Assembly (NCBI RefSeq): GCF_042683405.1
Contig: NZ_JBHUJS010000003.1
Location: forward strand, 620,001-684,000
Length of the DNA: 64,000 bases
Reading direction: 5' to 3'
Origin: Telluria sp042683405
GTDB lineage: Bacteria; Pseudomonadota; Gammaproteobacteria; Burkholderiales; Burkholderiaceae_D
Shown here in pieces: positions 56,376 to 64,000 of this stretch. Under the pieces are notes generated by a model. That model was not told where the DNA came from, searched no databases, and saw only the letters and a list, made by a program, of their open reading frames with translations. A program made the translations under genes and the position numbers. How positions within the stretch are numbered: position 1 is the stretch's first letter; each line of letters opens with the position of its first letter.

Positions 56376-56789
56376 GTGCGCGGCTATTTCGGCAGCAGGC
56401 AGGACACCGGCAAAGGGGCCTTCACGCTCGCCCTGGCGTGCGCTATCGGGCTGCCGCTGGTGCTGCTGGCGGGATGCCGCGACGAGATCGCGCCGCTGCG
56501 CGTCCCCGGCGGCGACGCGGCGCGCGGCAAGGCGCTGGTATCGCAGTACCAGTGCGGGGCATGCCACGCGATCCCCGGCGTCGCCGCCGCCAGCGGCACT
56601 GCGGGTCCGCCGCTCGACGCGTTTGGCCGGCGCAGCTACATCGCAGGCCACATCCCCAACCAGCCCGCCAACCTGGTGCGCTGGCTGATCGATCCGCCCG
56701 CCATGGCCCCCGGCACCACCATGCCCTCGCTCGGCCTGTCCGAAGACGAAGCGCGCCACATGGCCGCCTACCTGTACTCGCTTGAATGA
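56376..56789 (+). CDS. Cytochrome c lipoprotein of the oxidase operon
   Basis: 137 residues from GTG 56376 (AGGA upstream). Signal peptide with lipobox LLAGC at Cys34; heme c site CGACH (Cys60, Cys63, His64); axial Met in TMPSLGLS. Overlaps the subunit II gene by 4 bp. Presumably carries electrons to, or belongs to, the caa3-type oxidase. Confidence 0.88.
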   Translation: MRGYFGSRQDTGKGAFTLALACAIGLPLVLLAGCRDEIAPLRVPGGDAARGKALVSQYQCGACHAIPGVAAASGTAGPPLDAFGRRSYIAGHIPNQPANLVRWLIDPPAMAPGTTMPSLGLSEDEARHMAAYLYSLE

Positions 56790-57706
56790 GCCAATCGGTC
56801 CTCCACCCGGCCGGTCCGGATGCCGCCATCATCAGCCAGCTGAACTGGGTCATGACTGCGGGCGGGGCGCTGATCCTGGTGTTCGTGATGGTGCTGACGC
56901 TCGTGGCGCTCAGGCGAGCGCCCGGTCCGGTGCGGCCGATGCGCTGGATCGCACTGGCCGGCGTGGCATTCCCGGTCGCGGTGCTGACCGTGCTGCTGGC
57001 GTACAGCACCTGGCGCAGCGCACAGCTGGTGCCACAGACTTCCGCCGGCGCGCTGCACATCTCGGTGACCGGCAAGATGTGGTGGTGGGAGGTGCGCTAC
57101 CGCGACAGCGAGAGCGGCGCGGACATCGTGCTGGCCAACGAGATCCATGTCCCGGTTGGGCGCCGGGTCTACATCGGGCTGGCCAGCACCGACGTGATCC
57201 ACAGCCTGTGGATTCCGGCGCTGGCCGGCAAGGTGGACATGATCCCCGGGCGCATGACTGGGCTGTCGCTGCGCGCTGACCAGCCCGGCGTGTACCGCGC
57301 CCAGTGCGCGGAATACTGCGGCGAGCAGCACGCGAAGATGGCGCTGCACGTGGTGGCACATGAGCCGGCGCGCTTCGATGCCTGGCTCGCGGCGCAGGCG
57401 CGGCCAGCCGCCGAGCCGGCCGGCGCCTTCCTGGCGCGCGGCCGCCAGGCCTTCATCGACCAGCGCTGCGGCGCCTGTCACACGATCCGCGGCGTGACCG
57501 CCCCGACCAGCCTGGGGCCGGACCTGACTCATGTGGGCAGCCGCCTGCACATCGCGGCCGGCACCCTGCGCAACCACCGCGGCACGCTGGGGGGCTGGAT
57601 CGCCGATCCGCAGGCCACCAAGCCCGGCGCGCGCATGCCCGCTGCCTCGGGCATGGATGGCGAAACGCTGCGCGCGCTGGCCAGTTACCTCGAGCACCTC
57701 AAATGA
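56786..57706 (+). CDS. ctaC: caa3-type cytochrome c oxidase subunit II with C-terminal cytochrome c
   Basis: 306 residues. Two membrane helices (about 22-45 and 53-72), a CuA cupredoxin domain with all ligands visible (His139, Cys174, Glu176, Cys178, His182, Met185 in CAEYCGEQHAKM), then a fused heme c domain (about 212-306) with CGACH (Cys228, Cys231, His232). The fusion defines the caa3 class. No classical signal peptide is seen; the first helix may serve. Overlaps its neighbours by 4 bp on both sides. Confidence 0.94.
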   Translation: MSQSVLHPAGPDAAIISQLNWVMTAGGALILVFVMVLTLVALRRAPGPVRPMRWIALAGVAFPVAVLTVLLAYSTWRSAQLVPQTSAGALHISVTGKMWWWEVRYRDSESGADIVLANEIHVPVGRRVYIGLASTDVIHSLWIPALAGKVDMIPGRMTGLSLRADQPGVYRAQCAEYCGEQHAKMALHVVAHEPARFDAWLAAQARPAAEPAGAFLARGRQAFIDQRCGACHTIRGVTAPTSLGPDLTHVGSRLHIAAGTLRNHRGTLGGWIADPQATKPGARMPAASGMDGETLRALASYLEHLK

Positions 57707-60210
57707 GCCACCACCACGCCCTTCCCAGCAGCCTCCCGCGCCCGGCCGACGAGCTGCGCCGGCTGGAGGCGGCGTGGAAGACGCCCAAGGGCTGGCGCTT
57801 CTTCAAGACCGTCAACAACACCAACATCGGCCTGCTCTACATCGGCACCGCGCTGCTGTTCTTCGTGCTGGCGGGCGTTCTGGGACTGCTGATGCGGCTG
57901 CAACTGGCGGTGCCGGAAAATGGCCTGCTGTCCGCCGGCGCCTATAACCAGGTGTTCACGATGCACGGCACCGTGATGATGTTCCTGTTCGCGATTCCCG
58001 TGGTCGAAGCGATCGCCGTGTACCTGCTGCCGAACATGCTGGGCGCGCGCGACCTTCCCTTCCCGCGCCTGTCGGCGTATGCGTACTGGGCCTACGCATT
58101 CGGAGGCCTGGCCTTCTTCTGCACCCTGTTCTTCGGGCTGGCCCCGGACGGCGGCTGGTTCATGTACCCGCCCCTCACCGGCAAGGAGTATTCGCCAGGG
58201 CTGAACGCGGACTTCTGGCTGCTGGGGATCGGCTTCATCGAGATCTCCGCCATCGCCGGCGCGATCGAGCTGATCGTCGGCATCCTGTTCACCCGCGCAC
58301 CCGGCATGACGCTTTCGCGCATGCCGGTGTTCGCCTGGGCCATGCTGGTGGTGGCGCTGATGATCGTGTTCGCCTTCCCCGCCATCATCGCGGGCACGGC
58401 GCTCCTGGAAATGGAGCGCGCGTTCGACTGGCCGTTCTTCATTGCCGAACGCGGCGGCGACCCGGTGCTGTGGCAGCACCTGTTCTGGTTCTTCGGCCAC
58501 CCGGAGGTGTACATCATTTTCCTCCCGGCCGCGGGCATGGTCTCGACGATGATTCCCACGATCGCCGGCACGCCGCTGGTCGGCAAGCGCGCGGTGATCG
58601 TGGCGCTGGTCGGCGTGGGCATGTTCAGCTTTGCGCTGTGGGCGCACCACATGTTCACGGCGGGACTGGGGGTGCTCGAATCGAGCCTGGTGTCGGCGGC
58701 CAGCATGGCAGTGGCGGTGCCCACGGCGATCCAGGTATTCGCGTGGATCGCGACCCTGTGGCGCGGCAAGGTGACCGTCAACGCACCCACGCTGTTCCTG
58801 CTCGGCTTCATGTTCATCTTCGTGCTGGGCGGGCTGACCGGCGTGATGGTGGCGGTGGTGCCGTTCGACTGGCAGGTCCACGACACCTACTTCATCGTCG
58901 CGCACCTGCACTACGTGCTGATCGGCGGGATGGTGTTCCCGGTGTTCGCCGCGATGTACTACTGGATGCCGCTGCTCAAAGGCCAGCGCCTGTCCGAGCG
59001 CACCGCGCGCTGGGTGTTCGGCCTGATGTTCGGCGGGTTCAACCTGGCGTTCTTCCCGATGCACATCAGCGGCCTGCTGGGCATGCCGCGCCGCGTCTAC
59101 ACCTACGCGCCGGACCTGGGCTGGAACCTGCTCAACATGCTGTCGACCGTGGGCGCCTTCGTCCTGGCATCCGGGGTGCTGCTGTTCATCGTCGACGCGG
59201 TGCGCAGCCAGATGAAGCCGGCGCAGGAACCGGGCAATCCGTGGAACGCCCCGACGCTCGAATGGCTCCCCTCGGAGGACCATGCGACGCGCAGTGTTCC
59301 GCAAATCGATTCCGACGATCCGCTGTGGGACCATCCGCGCCTGACCGAAGAGGTGCACCAGGGCCGCCACTGGCTGCCGGGAACGCCGACCGGACGCCGC
59401 GAAACGCTGATCACCAGCGCCGTCTCCGCGCAGCTGCGCTACCTGATGATCCTGCCGGGCGACAGCTGGCTGCCGCTGGTCGCCGCCTTCGGCACGGCCG
59501 GCTTCTTCCTGCTGCTGACGGTGAAGATGACGGTGCTGGCGTGGATCTGCGGAATCACGGCCGTGGCAGCCGTGATGGCCTGGCTGTGGGAGTCGGACCA
59601 GCCGCCGCCGCTGCCGCGCGTGTTCATCAGCGACCGCGTCACGCTGCCTGTGGGCGCGGCCGGTCCTGCGGCGATGTCGTGGTGGGCCACCATCGTGATG
59701 CTGGCGGTGGACGCGACCATCTTCGCATCGTTCGTGTTCACCTACATCCATGTGTCGATGCGGCTGGACGTGTGCCCGCCGCCCGGCGCCGCGCTGGCCC
59801 CGCCGCTGTGGCCGCTGCTGGCGTCGGGCCTGCTCGTGGCAGGCTCGGTTCTCATCGCGCTGGCGCGCCGCTCGCTGGCGCGGCGCTGGCTGCCCTGGCT
59901 TGTGCTCGCAGCGCTGGCGTGCGCGCTGGCGTCCTTCGGCGCCGAACTGAATGGCCTCCGCCTGTCCGGACTCGATCCGACAGCGCAAGCCTGGAGCGCC
60001 GCTATTGCCGCCATCTCGTCCTACCAGGGCCTGCACATCGTCGCGCTGGCGCTGATGGCGCCCTTCCTTGCCGCACGCGCCTGGGCCGGTCGCCTCGGGC
60101 CGTGCAACCGCGCCATTCTCGACAACGTGGCGCTGGTGTGGCACTACACCACGCTGCAGGGCCTGCTGGCGGCGGCCGCAATCTACACCGTGCCGATGGT
60201 GATGGAATGA
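57703..60210 (+). CDS. ctaD: Fused cytochrome c oxidase subunit I-III
   Basis: 835 residues. Subunit I (about 1-540) has the full heme-copper site: heme a ligands His88 and His403, heme a3 His401, CuB ligands His266, His315 and His316, and cross-linked Tyr270 with Glu268 (GHPEVYIIFLP), so it is an A-type proton-pumping oxidase. The C-terminal part (about 585-835) is a subunit III-like set of helices (AMSWWATIVMLAVDATIFASFVFTY and WHYTTLQGLL). Fused subunits I-III occur in several caa3-type enzymes. It reduces oxygen to water using cytochrome c electrons. Confidence 0.94.
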   Translation: MSHHHALPSSLPRPADELRRLEAAWKTPKGWRFFKTVNNTNIGLLYIGTALLFFVLAGVLGLLMRLQLAVPENGLLSAGAYNQVFTMHGTVMMFLFAIPVVEAIAVYLLPNMLGARDLPFPRLSAYAYWAYAFGGLAFFCTLFFGLAPDGGWFMYPPLTGKEYSPGLNADFWLLGIGFIEISAIAGAIELIVGILFTRAPGMTLSRMPVFAWAMLVVALMIVFAFPAIIAGTALLEMERAFDWPFFIAERGGDPVLWQHLFWFFGHPEVYIIFLPAAGMVSTMIPTIAGTPLVGKRAVIVALVGVGMFSFALWAHHMFTAGLGVLESSLVSAASMAVAVPTAIQVFAWIATLWRGKVTVNAPTLFLLGFMFIFVLGGLTGVMVAVVPFDWQVHDTYFIVAHLHYVLIGGMVFPVFAAMYYWMPLLKGQRLSERTARWVFGLMFGGFNLAFFPMHISGLLGMPRRVYTYAPDLGWNLLNMLSTVGAFVLASGVLLFIVDAVRSQMKPAQEPGNPWNAPTLEWLPSEDHATRSVPQIDSDDPLWDHPRLTEEVHQGRHWLPGTPTGRRETLITSAVSAQLRYLMILPGDSWLPLVAAFGTAGFFLLLTVKMTVLAWICGITAVAAVMAWLWESDQPPPLPRVFISDRVTLPVGAAGPAAMSWWATIVMLAVDATIFASFVFTYIHVSMRLDVCPPPGAALAPPLWPLLASGLLVAGSVLIALARRSLARRWLPWLVLAALACALASFGAELNGLRLSGLDPTAQAWSAAIAAISSYQGLHIVALALMAPFLAARAWAGRLGPCNRAILDNVALVWHYTTLQGLLAAAAIYTVPMVME

Positions 60211-60539
60211 TGGACATCCAGGACGCCGTCACCCGCCGCAGCCTGCGCGCCACCGTTCCGCTGTGGCTGTGGGCCGGGCACTGGTCGCTATGCTACGTCG
60301 CGGTGGGCGCGCTGTGCCTGCGCGACGCCTGGACCCCGTACGCGCAGCCCGTCCTGGCCGGCATCTCCGCCCTGGCGCTGGCGGGCGCCGCATACCTCCT
60401 GTGGCGCGAACTGCGGCGGCTGCGCGGCGAACCGCCTCAGGGGCTGCTGGACTGGGCGCTGGCCGGCAGCGCCGTGCTCGCGCTGGCGGGCATCGCCTGG
60501 ACCTCGCTGCCGCTGCTGGTGCTGGACGGCTGCAGGTAG
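60207..60539 (+). CDS. Small membrane protein at the end of the caa3 operon
   Basis: 110 residues from ATG 60207 (or the adjacent ATG 60210), overlapping the oxidase stop as ATGATG. Three predicted membrane helices: about 16-36, 42-62 and 80-103. It is not in the listed family of CtaG or CtaF that I can recognise. Position and coupling suggest an assembly or accessory subunit. Its last 103 bp overlap the convergent MFS gene. Confidence 0.6.
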   Translation: MMDIQDAVTRRSLRATVPLWLWAGHWSLCYVAVGALCLRDAWTPYAQPVLAGISALALAGAAYLLWRELRRLRGEPPQGLLDWALAGSAVLALAGIAWTSLPLLVLDGCR

Positions 60540-61753
60540 CGCCGCCACGCATACAGCGCCAGGCCGGGCAGCTGCAGCGCGATACAGGCGGCGAAAGCCA
60601 CCTGGTAGGCGACCGCCGGGTAGCGCCCGGTGGCATCGCTGTCCCAGCAGTCGACGACCAGGCCAAAGCCCAGCTGCACCAGGAACGCGCCCACGAAGAT
60701 CAGCAGGTTCAGGCAGGTGGACGCGCGCCCGGTCAGCGTAGCCGGCATGCTCTGCGCAACGATCGAATATTCGATGCCGGTGATGGTGCCGACCAGGGTA
60801 AACAGCACCGCCAGCTGGCTGAAGCCGATGCCCGGAGTGACGGCGATCGCCACCTGCACGCCGATGAACAGCGCGACGCCGGCCGCCGCGACCTCCAGCG
60901 GTGCGATCCCGCGCTTCGCGGCCCACTCCGTGATCATGCCAACCGCGATGGCGCCGAAGATCACGGCCGCCATCGACAGGTAGAGCAGGTAGGCCACCGT
61001 TCCTTCCGGCATGCGCCCCGCATCGGACAGCCAGCGCCCGATCCACAGTCCCTGCACGCCGAAGAACACCGTGTGCGGCACCAGTACCAGCGAGGCGGTG
61101 CGGCGGAACGCCGGATCGCGGTACACGTCGGCCAGCGCGACGCGCGGCCCCGCTGCGGCGCGCCCCGCATCGCGCGGCGCCACCGCCCACACCACCAGCG
61201 CGGCCATGGCGACGATCAGCCCCAGGCCAAGGAACACGCCGCGCCAGTCGGTGTGCTCCAGCGCCGATCGCACCGGCAGCGTGGCCGCGGCGGAGCCCAG
61301 CCCGCCGGCGGCGATCAGGTAGCCGCTGATCGAGGGCATGCGCGCGGGCGGCGCCCAAGCCGCCATCGCCTTCACCGCCGCCATGAAGCAGCCGCCCAGC
61401 CCGAGGCCGAGCAGGAAGCGCGCGGCGGCCATGCCTGCCAGCGTGCCGGCCTGCGCGAACAGCACGCAGGCCAGTGCCGCCAGCAGCAGCAGCGCGGCCT
61501 GCACCCGGCGCGGTCCGAAGCGGTCCAGCGCGATCCCGACCGGCAGCTGGGCCAGCGCGAACGCGCAGAAGAATGCGCTGGTGAGCAGGCCCAGTTCGCC
61601 GGGGCTGAGCGACGCGGCCTGCGCCAGCTGCGGCGCCAGCACCGCGTTCACGTTGCGCAGCAGCGTGGACAGGAAGTGTCCCAGCGCGTAAGGCAGGAAC
61701 ACCTGGCAGAACACGGCCGCGCCGGACATGCGCGCCGTGTGCAGTGGCGGCAT
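60437..61753 (-). CDS. MFS transporter
   Basis: 438 residues, twelve predicted helices. The MFS A-loop is present as PVGIALDRFGPRR (about 72-84), with the GLGLGGCF and ISGYLIAAGGLGSA segments in the N-half. The C-terminal 30 residues are Ser/Ala/Pro-rich and lie antisense to the small caa3-operon gene, so the last helix ends near residue 407. It is probably an uptake or efflux carrier for an organic anion or amino-acid-like solute. It starts one base after the radical SAM gene, so both are coupled. Confidence 0.88.
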   Translation of the reverse strand: MPPLHTARMSGAAVFCQVFLPYALGHFLSTLLRNVNAVLAPQLAQAASLSPGELGLLTSAFFCAFALAQLPVGIALDRFGPRRVQAALLLLAALACVLFAQAGTLAGMAAARFLLGLGLGGCFMAAVKAMAAWAPPARMPSISGYLIAAGGLGSAAATLPVRSALEHTDWRGVFLGLGLIVAMAALVVWAVAPRDAGRAAAGPRVALADVYRDPAFRRTASLVLVPHTVFFGVQGLWIGRWLSDAGRMPEGTVAYLLYLSMAAVIFGAIAVGMITEWAAKRGIAPLEVAAAGVALFIGVQVAIAVTPGIGFSQLAVLFTLVGTITGIEYSIVAQSMPATLTGRASTCLNLLIFVGAFLVQLGFGLVVDCWDSDATGRYPAVAYQVAFAACIALQLPGLALYAWRRYLQPSSTSSGSEVQAMPASASTALPASAQSSSP

Positions 61754-61754
61754 G

Positions 61755-63161
61755 TCAGGCGGCGTCGGCGCGCTCGCCGATCGCGGACGGCTCCGGCGTC
61801 CGCACCGGCGTGATCTGGATGACGCGCGCGGGCGGCGCGGCGTGGCTCTCCTCCTCCATTTCCGACTCGAAGAAGAACTTCTGCTTGCCGAACGCCGGGA
61901 CCAGGTGGTTCAGCCAGGTCGCGGCGGGATCGTACCTGGCGAAGAACGGCCGCTTGACCCAGTCCGGGTTGCGGGCCTGGAGGAACTGCAGCGCGAACAG
62001 CTTCTCGCCGTTGATCGTCACCACGCCGTCGATCATCACCTTGCCGGGGAAGGCGCTCATGGACGGTCCGCGCACGGTGCGCGCCAGGCCCGACACGCGC
62101 GAGTACGCGGCCTGGAAGATCTCGTGCGCCCGCGCCAGCGGCAGCGCGAAGTAGTCGCTCGGGCCGGTATCGCGTTCGACGAACATGTAGTAGGGGATGG
62201 CGCCGAGCCGCACGCCGGTGGTCCACAGTTCGGCCCAGCTGGCCGGGTCCTCGTTGATGTGGCGGATCAGCGGCCCCTGCATGCGCAGCGTGGCGCCGGT
62301 GCCGACAATGTTCTTGACCGCCGCCTGCGCGATGCCCGGCCGCAGTTCGGCCGCATGGCTGTAATGCCCCATCACGGCAAGGTTCTTGCCGCTGGCGACC
62401 ACGCGTTCGAACAGGCGCAGCAGGTCGCCGCTATCGCGGTCGCTGACAAAGCGCTGCGGCCAGTACGCCACCGACTTGGTGCCGATGCGGATGTTCTGGA
62501 TGTGCGCCAGCTCCGGCGCCAGCAGCGGTTCGAGCACCTGCTCGAGCGAGCGGGTATTCATGATCATCGGGTCGCCGCCGGTGATGAGCACATCGGTCAC
62601 ATCGGGGTGGCTGCGCAGGTAGGACACCAGTTGCTCGCTCTCGCGGGCGGCGAACTTCAGGCCGTCCATGCCGACGAACTGCGGCCAGCGGAAGCAGAAG
62701 GTGCAATAGGCGTGGCAGGTCTGGCCGGCGCTGGGGAAGAACAGCACGGTCTCCCGGTATTTGTGCTGCAGGCCGGGCACCGGCACGCCGTCCACATGCG
62801 GCACGTTGTGGGTCAGCTGGCCGGCCGGGTGCGGATTCATGCGCATGCGGATCTTGTGGACCAGCGCCTCGCGCGCGGCGTTGTCGCCTCCGTGCATGAC
62901 GAGATCGCGCAGCTGATCGTATTCGGCAGCCGGCAGCATGTCGCGGTGCGGGAACACGAGGCGGTAGATCGGGTCGTCCGGCACCCGGCTCCAGTCGATC
63001 AGCTGGTCCAGCACATACGCGTTGGTGCGAAACGGCAGCACGTGCGACACCACCTGCACCGCTTCCTGCAATTCCGGCGCCAGCCACTGCCACTGGCGCG
63101 CCTGGGTGATCGACTGCCGTGTGTACGGCTGAAACTTGTCTCCGATGGCTTCTATCTTCAC
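61755..63161 (-). CDS. KamA-family radical SAM protein (lysine 2,3-aminomutase-like)
   Basis: 468 residues from GTG 63161, chosen because GGAGG lies five bases upstream. ATG codons at 63173 and 63215 are alternatives. The [4Fe-4S]/SAM motif CHAYCTFCF has Cys149, Cys153 and Cys156 (CxxxCxxC), followed by DVLITGGDPMIMN, the GGDP loop of KamA-type enzymes. A lysine in SAFPGKVMID lies where aminomutases carry the PLP-lysine, but the classic PGGGGK is not kept. It could act on lysine, another amino acid or a peptide. The linked MFS carrier may move the substrate or product. Confidence 0.85.
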   Translation of the reverse strand: MKIEAIGDKFQPYTRQSITQARQWQWLAPELQEAVQVVSHVLPFRTNAYVLDQLIDWSRVPDDPIYRLVFPHRDMLPAAEYDQLRDLVMHGGDNAAREALVHKIRMRMNPHPAGQLTHNVPHVDGVPVPGLQHKYRETVLFFPSAGQTCHAYCTFCFRWPQFVGMDGLKFAARESEQLVSYLRSHPDVTDVLITGGDPMIMNTRSLEQVLEPLLAPELAHIQNIRIGTKSVAYWPQRFVSDRDSGDLLRLFERVVASGKNLAVMGHYSHAAELRPGIAQAAVKNIVGTGATLRMQGPLIRHINEDPASWAELWTTGVRLGAIPYYMFVERDTGPSDYFALPLARAHEIFQAAYSRVSGLARTVRGPSMSAFPGKVMIDGVVTINGEKLFALQFLQARNPDWVKRPFFARYDPAATWLNHLVPAFGKQKFFFESEMEEESHAAPPARVIQITPVRTPEPSAIGERADAA

Positions 63162-63247
63162 GGCAACCTCCATTGATGGTCGGAAATTCATCTTAGGTTT
63201 CGCCATCCACGTCACGGTTGCCGCTAGTCAAGAAGTGCCATGAGGAA

Positions 63248-63263
63248 ATGCAAGGATCGTTGC
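63248..63263. promoter_or_regulatory. Small inverted repeat upstream of the Cache-protein gene
   Basis: TGCAA-GGATCG-TTGCA (63248-63263) lies 103-119 bp before the start at 63367, between the divergent radical SAM and Cache genes. It is too short to call an operator with confidence. Confidence 0.3.
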
Positions 63264-63366
63264 ACTTGTGGTAGCGCAAACCGCGTCGCGCCGCCGGGCG
63301 TAGATTAGCCGATGCAACTTGGCAACATTTCACTTGGGAACTCACAACGGAAAGGACCAACACATC

Positions 63367-63819
63367 ATGAAAAAAATCGCTGCACTGTTGATGGGCATGG
63401 CGCTGGCTGGCACTGCCTGGGCTGCCGAACCGACCGAGAAGGACGCAATCGCGATGGCCGAACGCGGCGCCGAGGTCGTGCGCACCAAGGGCAAGGACGA
63501 ACTGGCCAAACGCCTGATGGCCAAGGACCCCGAGTTCCTGCAAGGCTCCTTGTACATCGACATGCGCGACGTGAAGACCGGCATCGTGCTGGCGCACCCG
63601 GTCAACCCGTCGATCGTCGGCAAGGACCTGGTGGACGTGCCGGACGCCAGCGGCAAGAAGTACCGCCGCGAGATCATCGAGCTGGCCGCCGCCAAGGGCA
63701 AGGGCTGGGTCAACTACATGTACAAGAACCCGGTCAGCGGCAAGATCGAGCCGAAAACCACCTACATCCTGCGCGAGGGCGACGTGGTGCTGGAAGCAGG
63801 CCTGTACGGTAAAAAATAA
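63367..63819 (+). CDS. Periplasmic single-Cache (sCache_2) domain protein
   Basis: 150 residues from ATG 63367 (AAGGA ten bases upstream). Signal peptide MKKIAALLMGMALAGTAWAA, then one Cache domain: an N-terminal helix (KDAIAMAERGAEVVRTKG), LYIDMRDVKTGIVLAHPVNPSIVGKD, GWVNYMYKNP and a final strand ending at AGLYGKK. There is no transmembrane or signalling domain, so it is a soluble sensor half. The chemoreceptor gene begins 18 bp downstream. Confidence 0.88.
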   Translation: MKKIAALLMGMALAGTAWAAEPTEKDAIAMAERGAEVVRTKGKDELAKRLMAKDPEFLQGSLYIDMRDVKTGIVLAHPVNPSIVGKDLVDVPDASGKKYRREIIELAAAKGKGWVNYMYKNPVSGKIEPKTTYILREGDVVLEAGLYGKK

Positions 63820-63837
63820 TCGAAAGCGAGGCTCGCC

Positions 63838-64000
63838 ATGCTGAGGAAACTGCGGATCGGCCCCAAACTGCTGCTCGCGCCGGGACTCGTGCTGTTACTG
63901 CTGCTGGCACTGTCCGGCGCGTCGTACTACGGCATGGTGCGCCAGAACGCATCGCTTGAAAACATGGTGCAGGTGCGCGCCGCGCGCCTGCGCGATGCCT
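63838..64000 (+). CDS. Chemoreceptor-like protein, N-terminal fragment cut by the right edge
   Basis: 54 codons visible from ATG 63838: MLRKLRIGPKLLLAPGLVLLLLLALSGASYYGMV, a basic N-terminus plus a single membrane helix (about 10-32) and the start of a periplasmic helix (QNASLENMVQVRAARLRDA). This is the usual opening of a methyl-accepting chemotaxis protein, but the diagnostic domains lie beyond the window. It probably forms an operon with the Cache gene. Confidence 0.6.
   Translation, partial: MLRKLRIGPKLLLAPGLVLLLLLALSGASYYGMVRQNASLENMVQVRAARLRDA

Noticed and set aside
57685..60144. An 819-residue minus-strand frame opposite the oxidase
   Set aside because: His/Arg/Gln-rich shadow of ctaD, which has every heme-copper ligand on the plus strand.

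Overview
The window reads as a chromosomal segment of a high-GC betaproteobacterium, most likely an Oxalobacteraceae member of the Massilia/Telluria group. This is inferred from gene content (parE/parC pair, DarP/MogA/PmbA block, paa catabolon, caa3 oxidase locus), very GC-rich third codon positions and recurrent short intergenic palindromes. No rRNA, tRNA, phage, transposase or CRISPR was seen. No gap between genes exceeds about 215 bp.

Layout. 1-0.7 kb: left-truncated gene with a degenerate receiver domain. 0.9-5.3 kb: parE and parC (topoisomerase IV). 5.4-10.2 kb: a secreted Lys/Glu/Ala-rich coiled-coil protein, a secreted M64 peptidase, an M14-like AstE/AspA deacylase, a GNAT acetyltransferase and an NTF2-like exported protein. 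10.35-21.43 kb: one 11-kb gene for a 3691-residue RTX-type surface protein (DUF4347, sialidase-like propeller, three exact 642-residue Ig super-repeats, cadherin-like domains, Ca-binding repeats, DUF4214 tail). 21.6-23.0 kb: argH. 23.2-26.6 kb: TRAP transporter dctQM with an M24 peptidase.

26.7-38.1 kb: phenylacetate degradation, paaABCDEGHIJYZ on the minus strand with paaX divergent. The genes are tightly packed, many with overlapping stop/start codons. They cover ring epoxidation (ABCDE), isomerisation (G), ring opening/aldehyde oxidation (Z) and beta-oxidation (H, J), with thioesterases I and Y. paaK and paaF are not here.

38.1-48.1 kb: DUF2442 protein, M14 carboxypeptidase, PAS/GAF hybrid histidine kinase, a frameshifted cadR-like MerR gene, an orphan TRAP binding protein, pmbA, then darP-mogA-esterase-TonB-like-GFA on the plus strand. 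48.1-53.3 kb: AraC regulator, chemoreceptor, carboxymuconolactone-decarboxylase-like protein, class III aminotransferase, small exported protein. 53.4-60.5 kb: a divergent respiratory locus. Rightward: cytochrome c lipoprotein, CuA/cytochrome subunit II, fused subunit I-III and a small membrane protein, all overlapping by 4 bp. Leftward: two more cytochromes c, an AI-2E family permease and an FAH-family enzyme. 60.4-64 kb: MFS transporter with a KamA-type radical SAM enzyme, a periplasmic Cache protein, and the start of a chemoreceptor cut by the right edge.

Recurrent non-coding structure is notable: GGGGAC/GTCCCC palindromes at eight gene 3' ends, a twin 11-13-11 hairpin (TGGCGGAATCG arms) in two convergent gaps, and a REP-like element between parE and parC and again near 9.15 kb.
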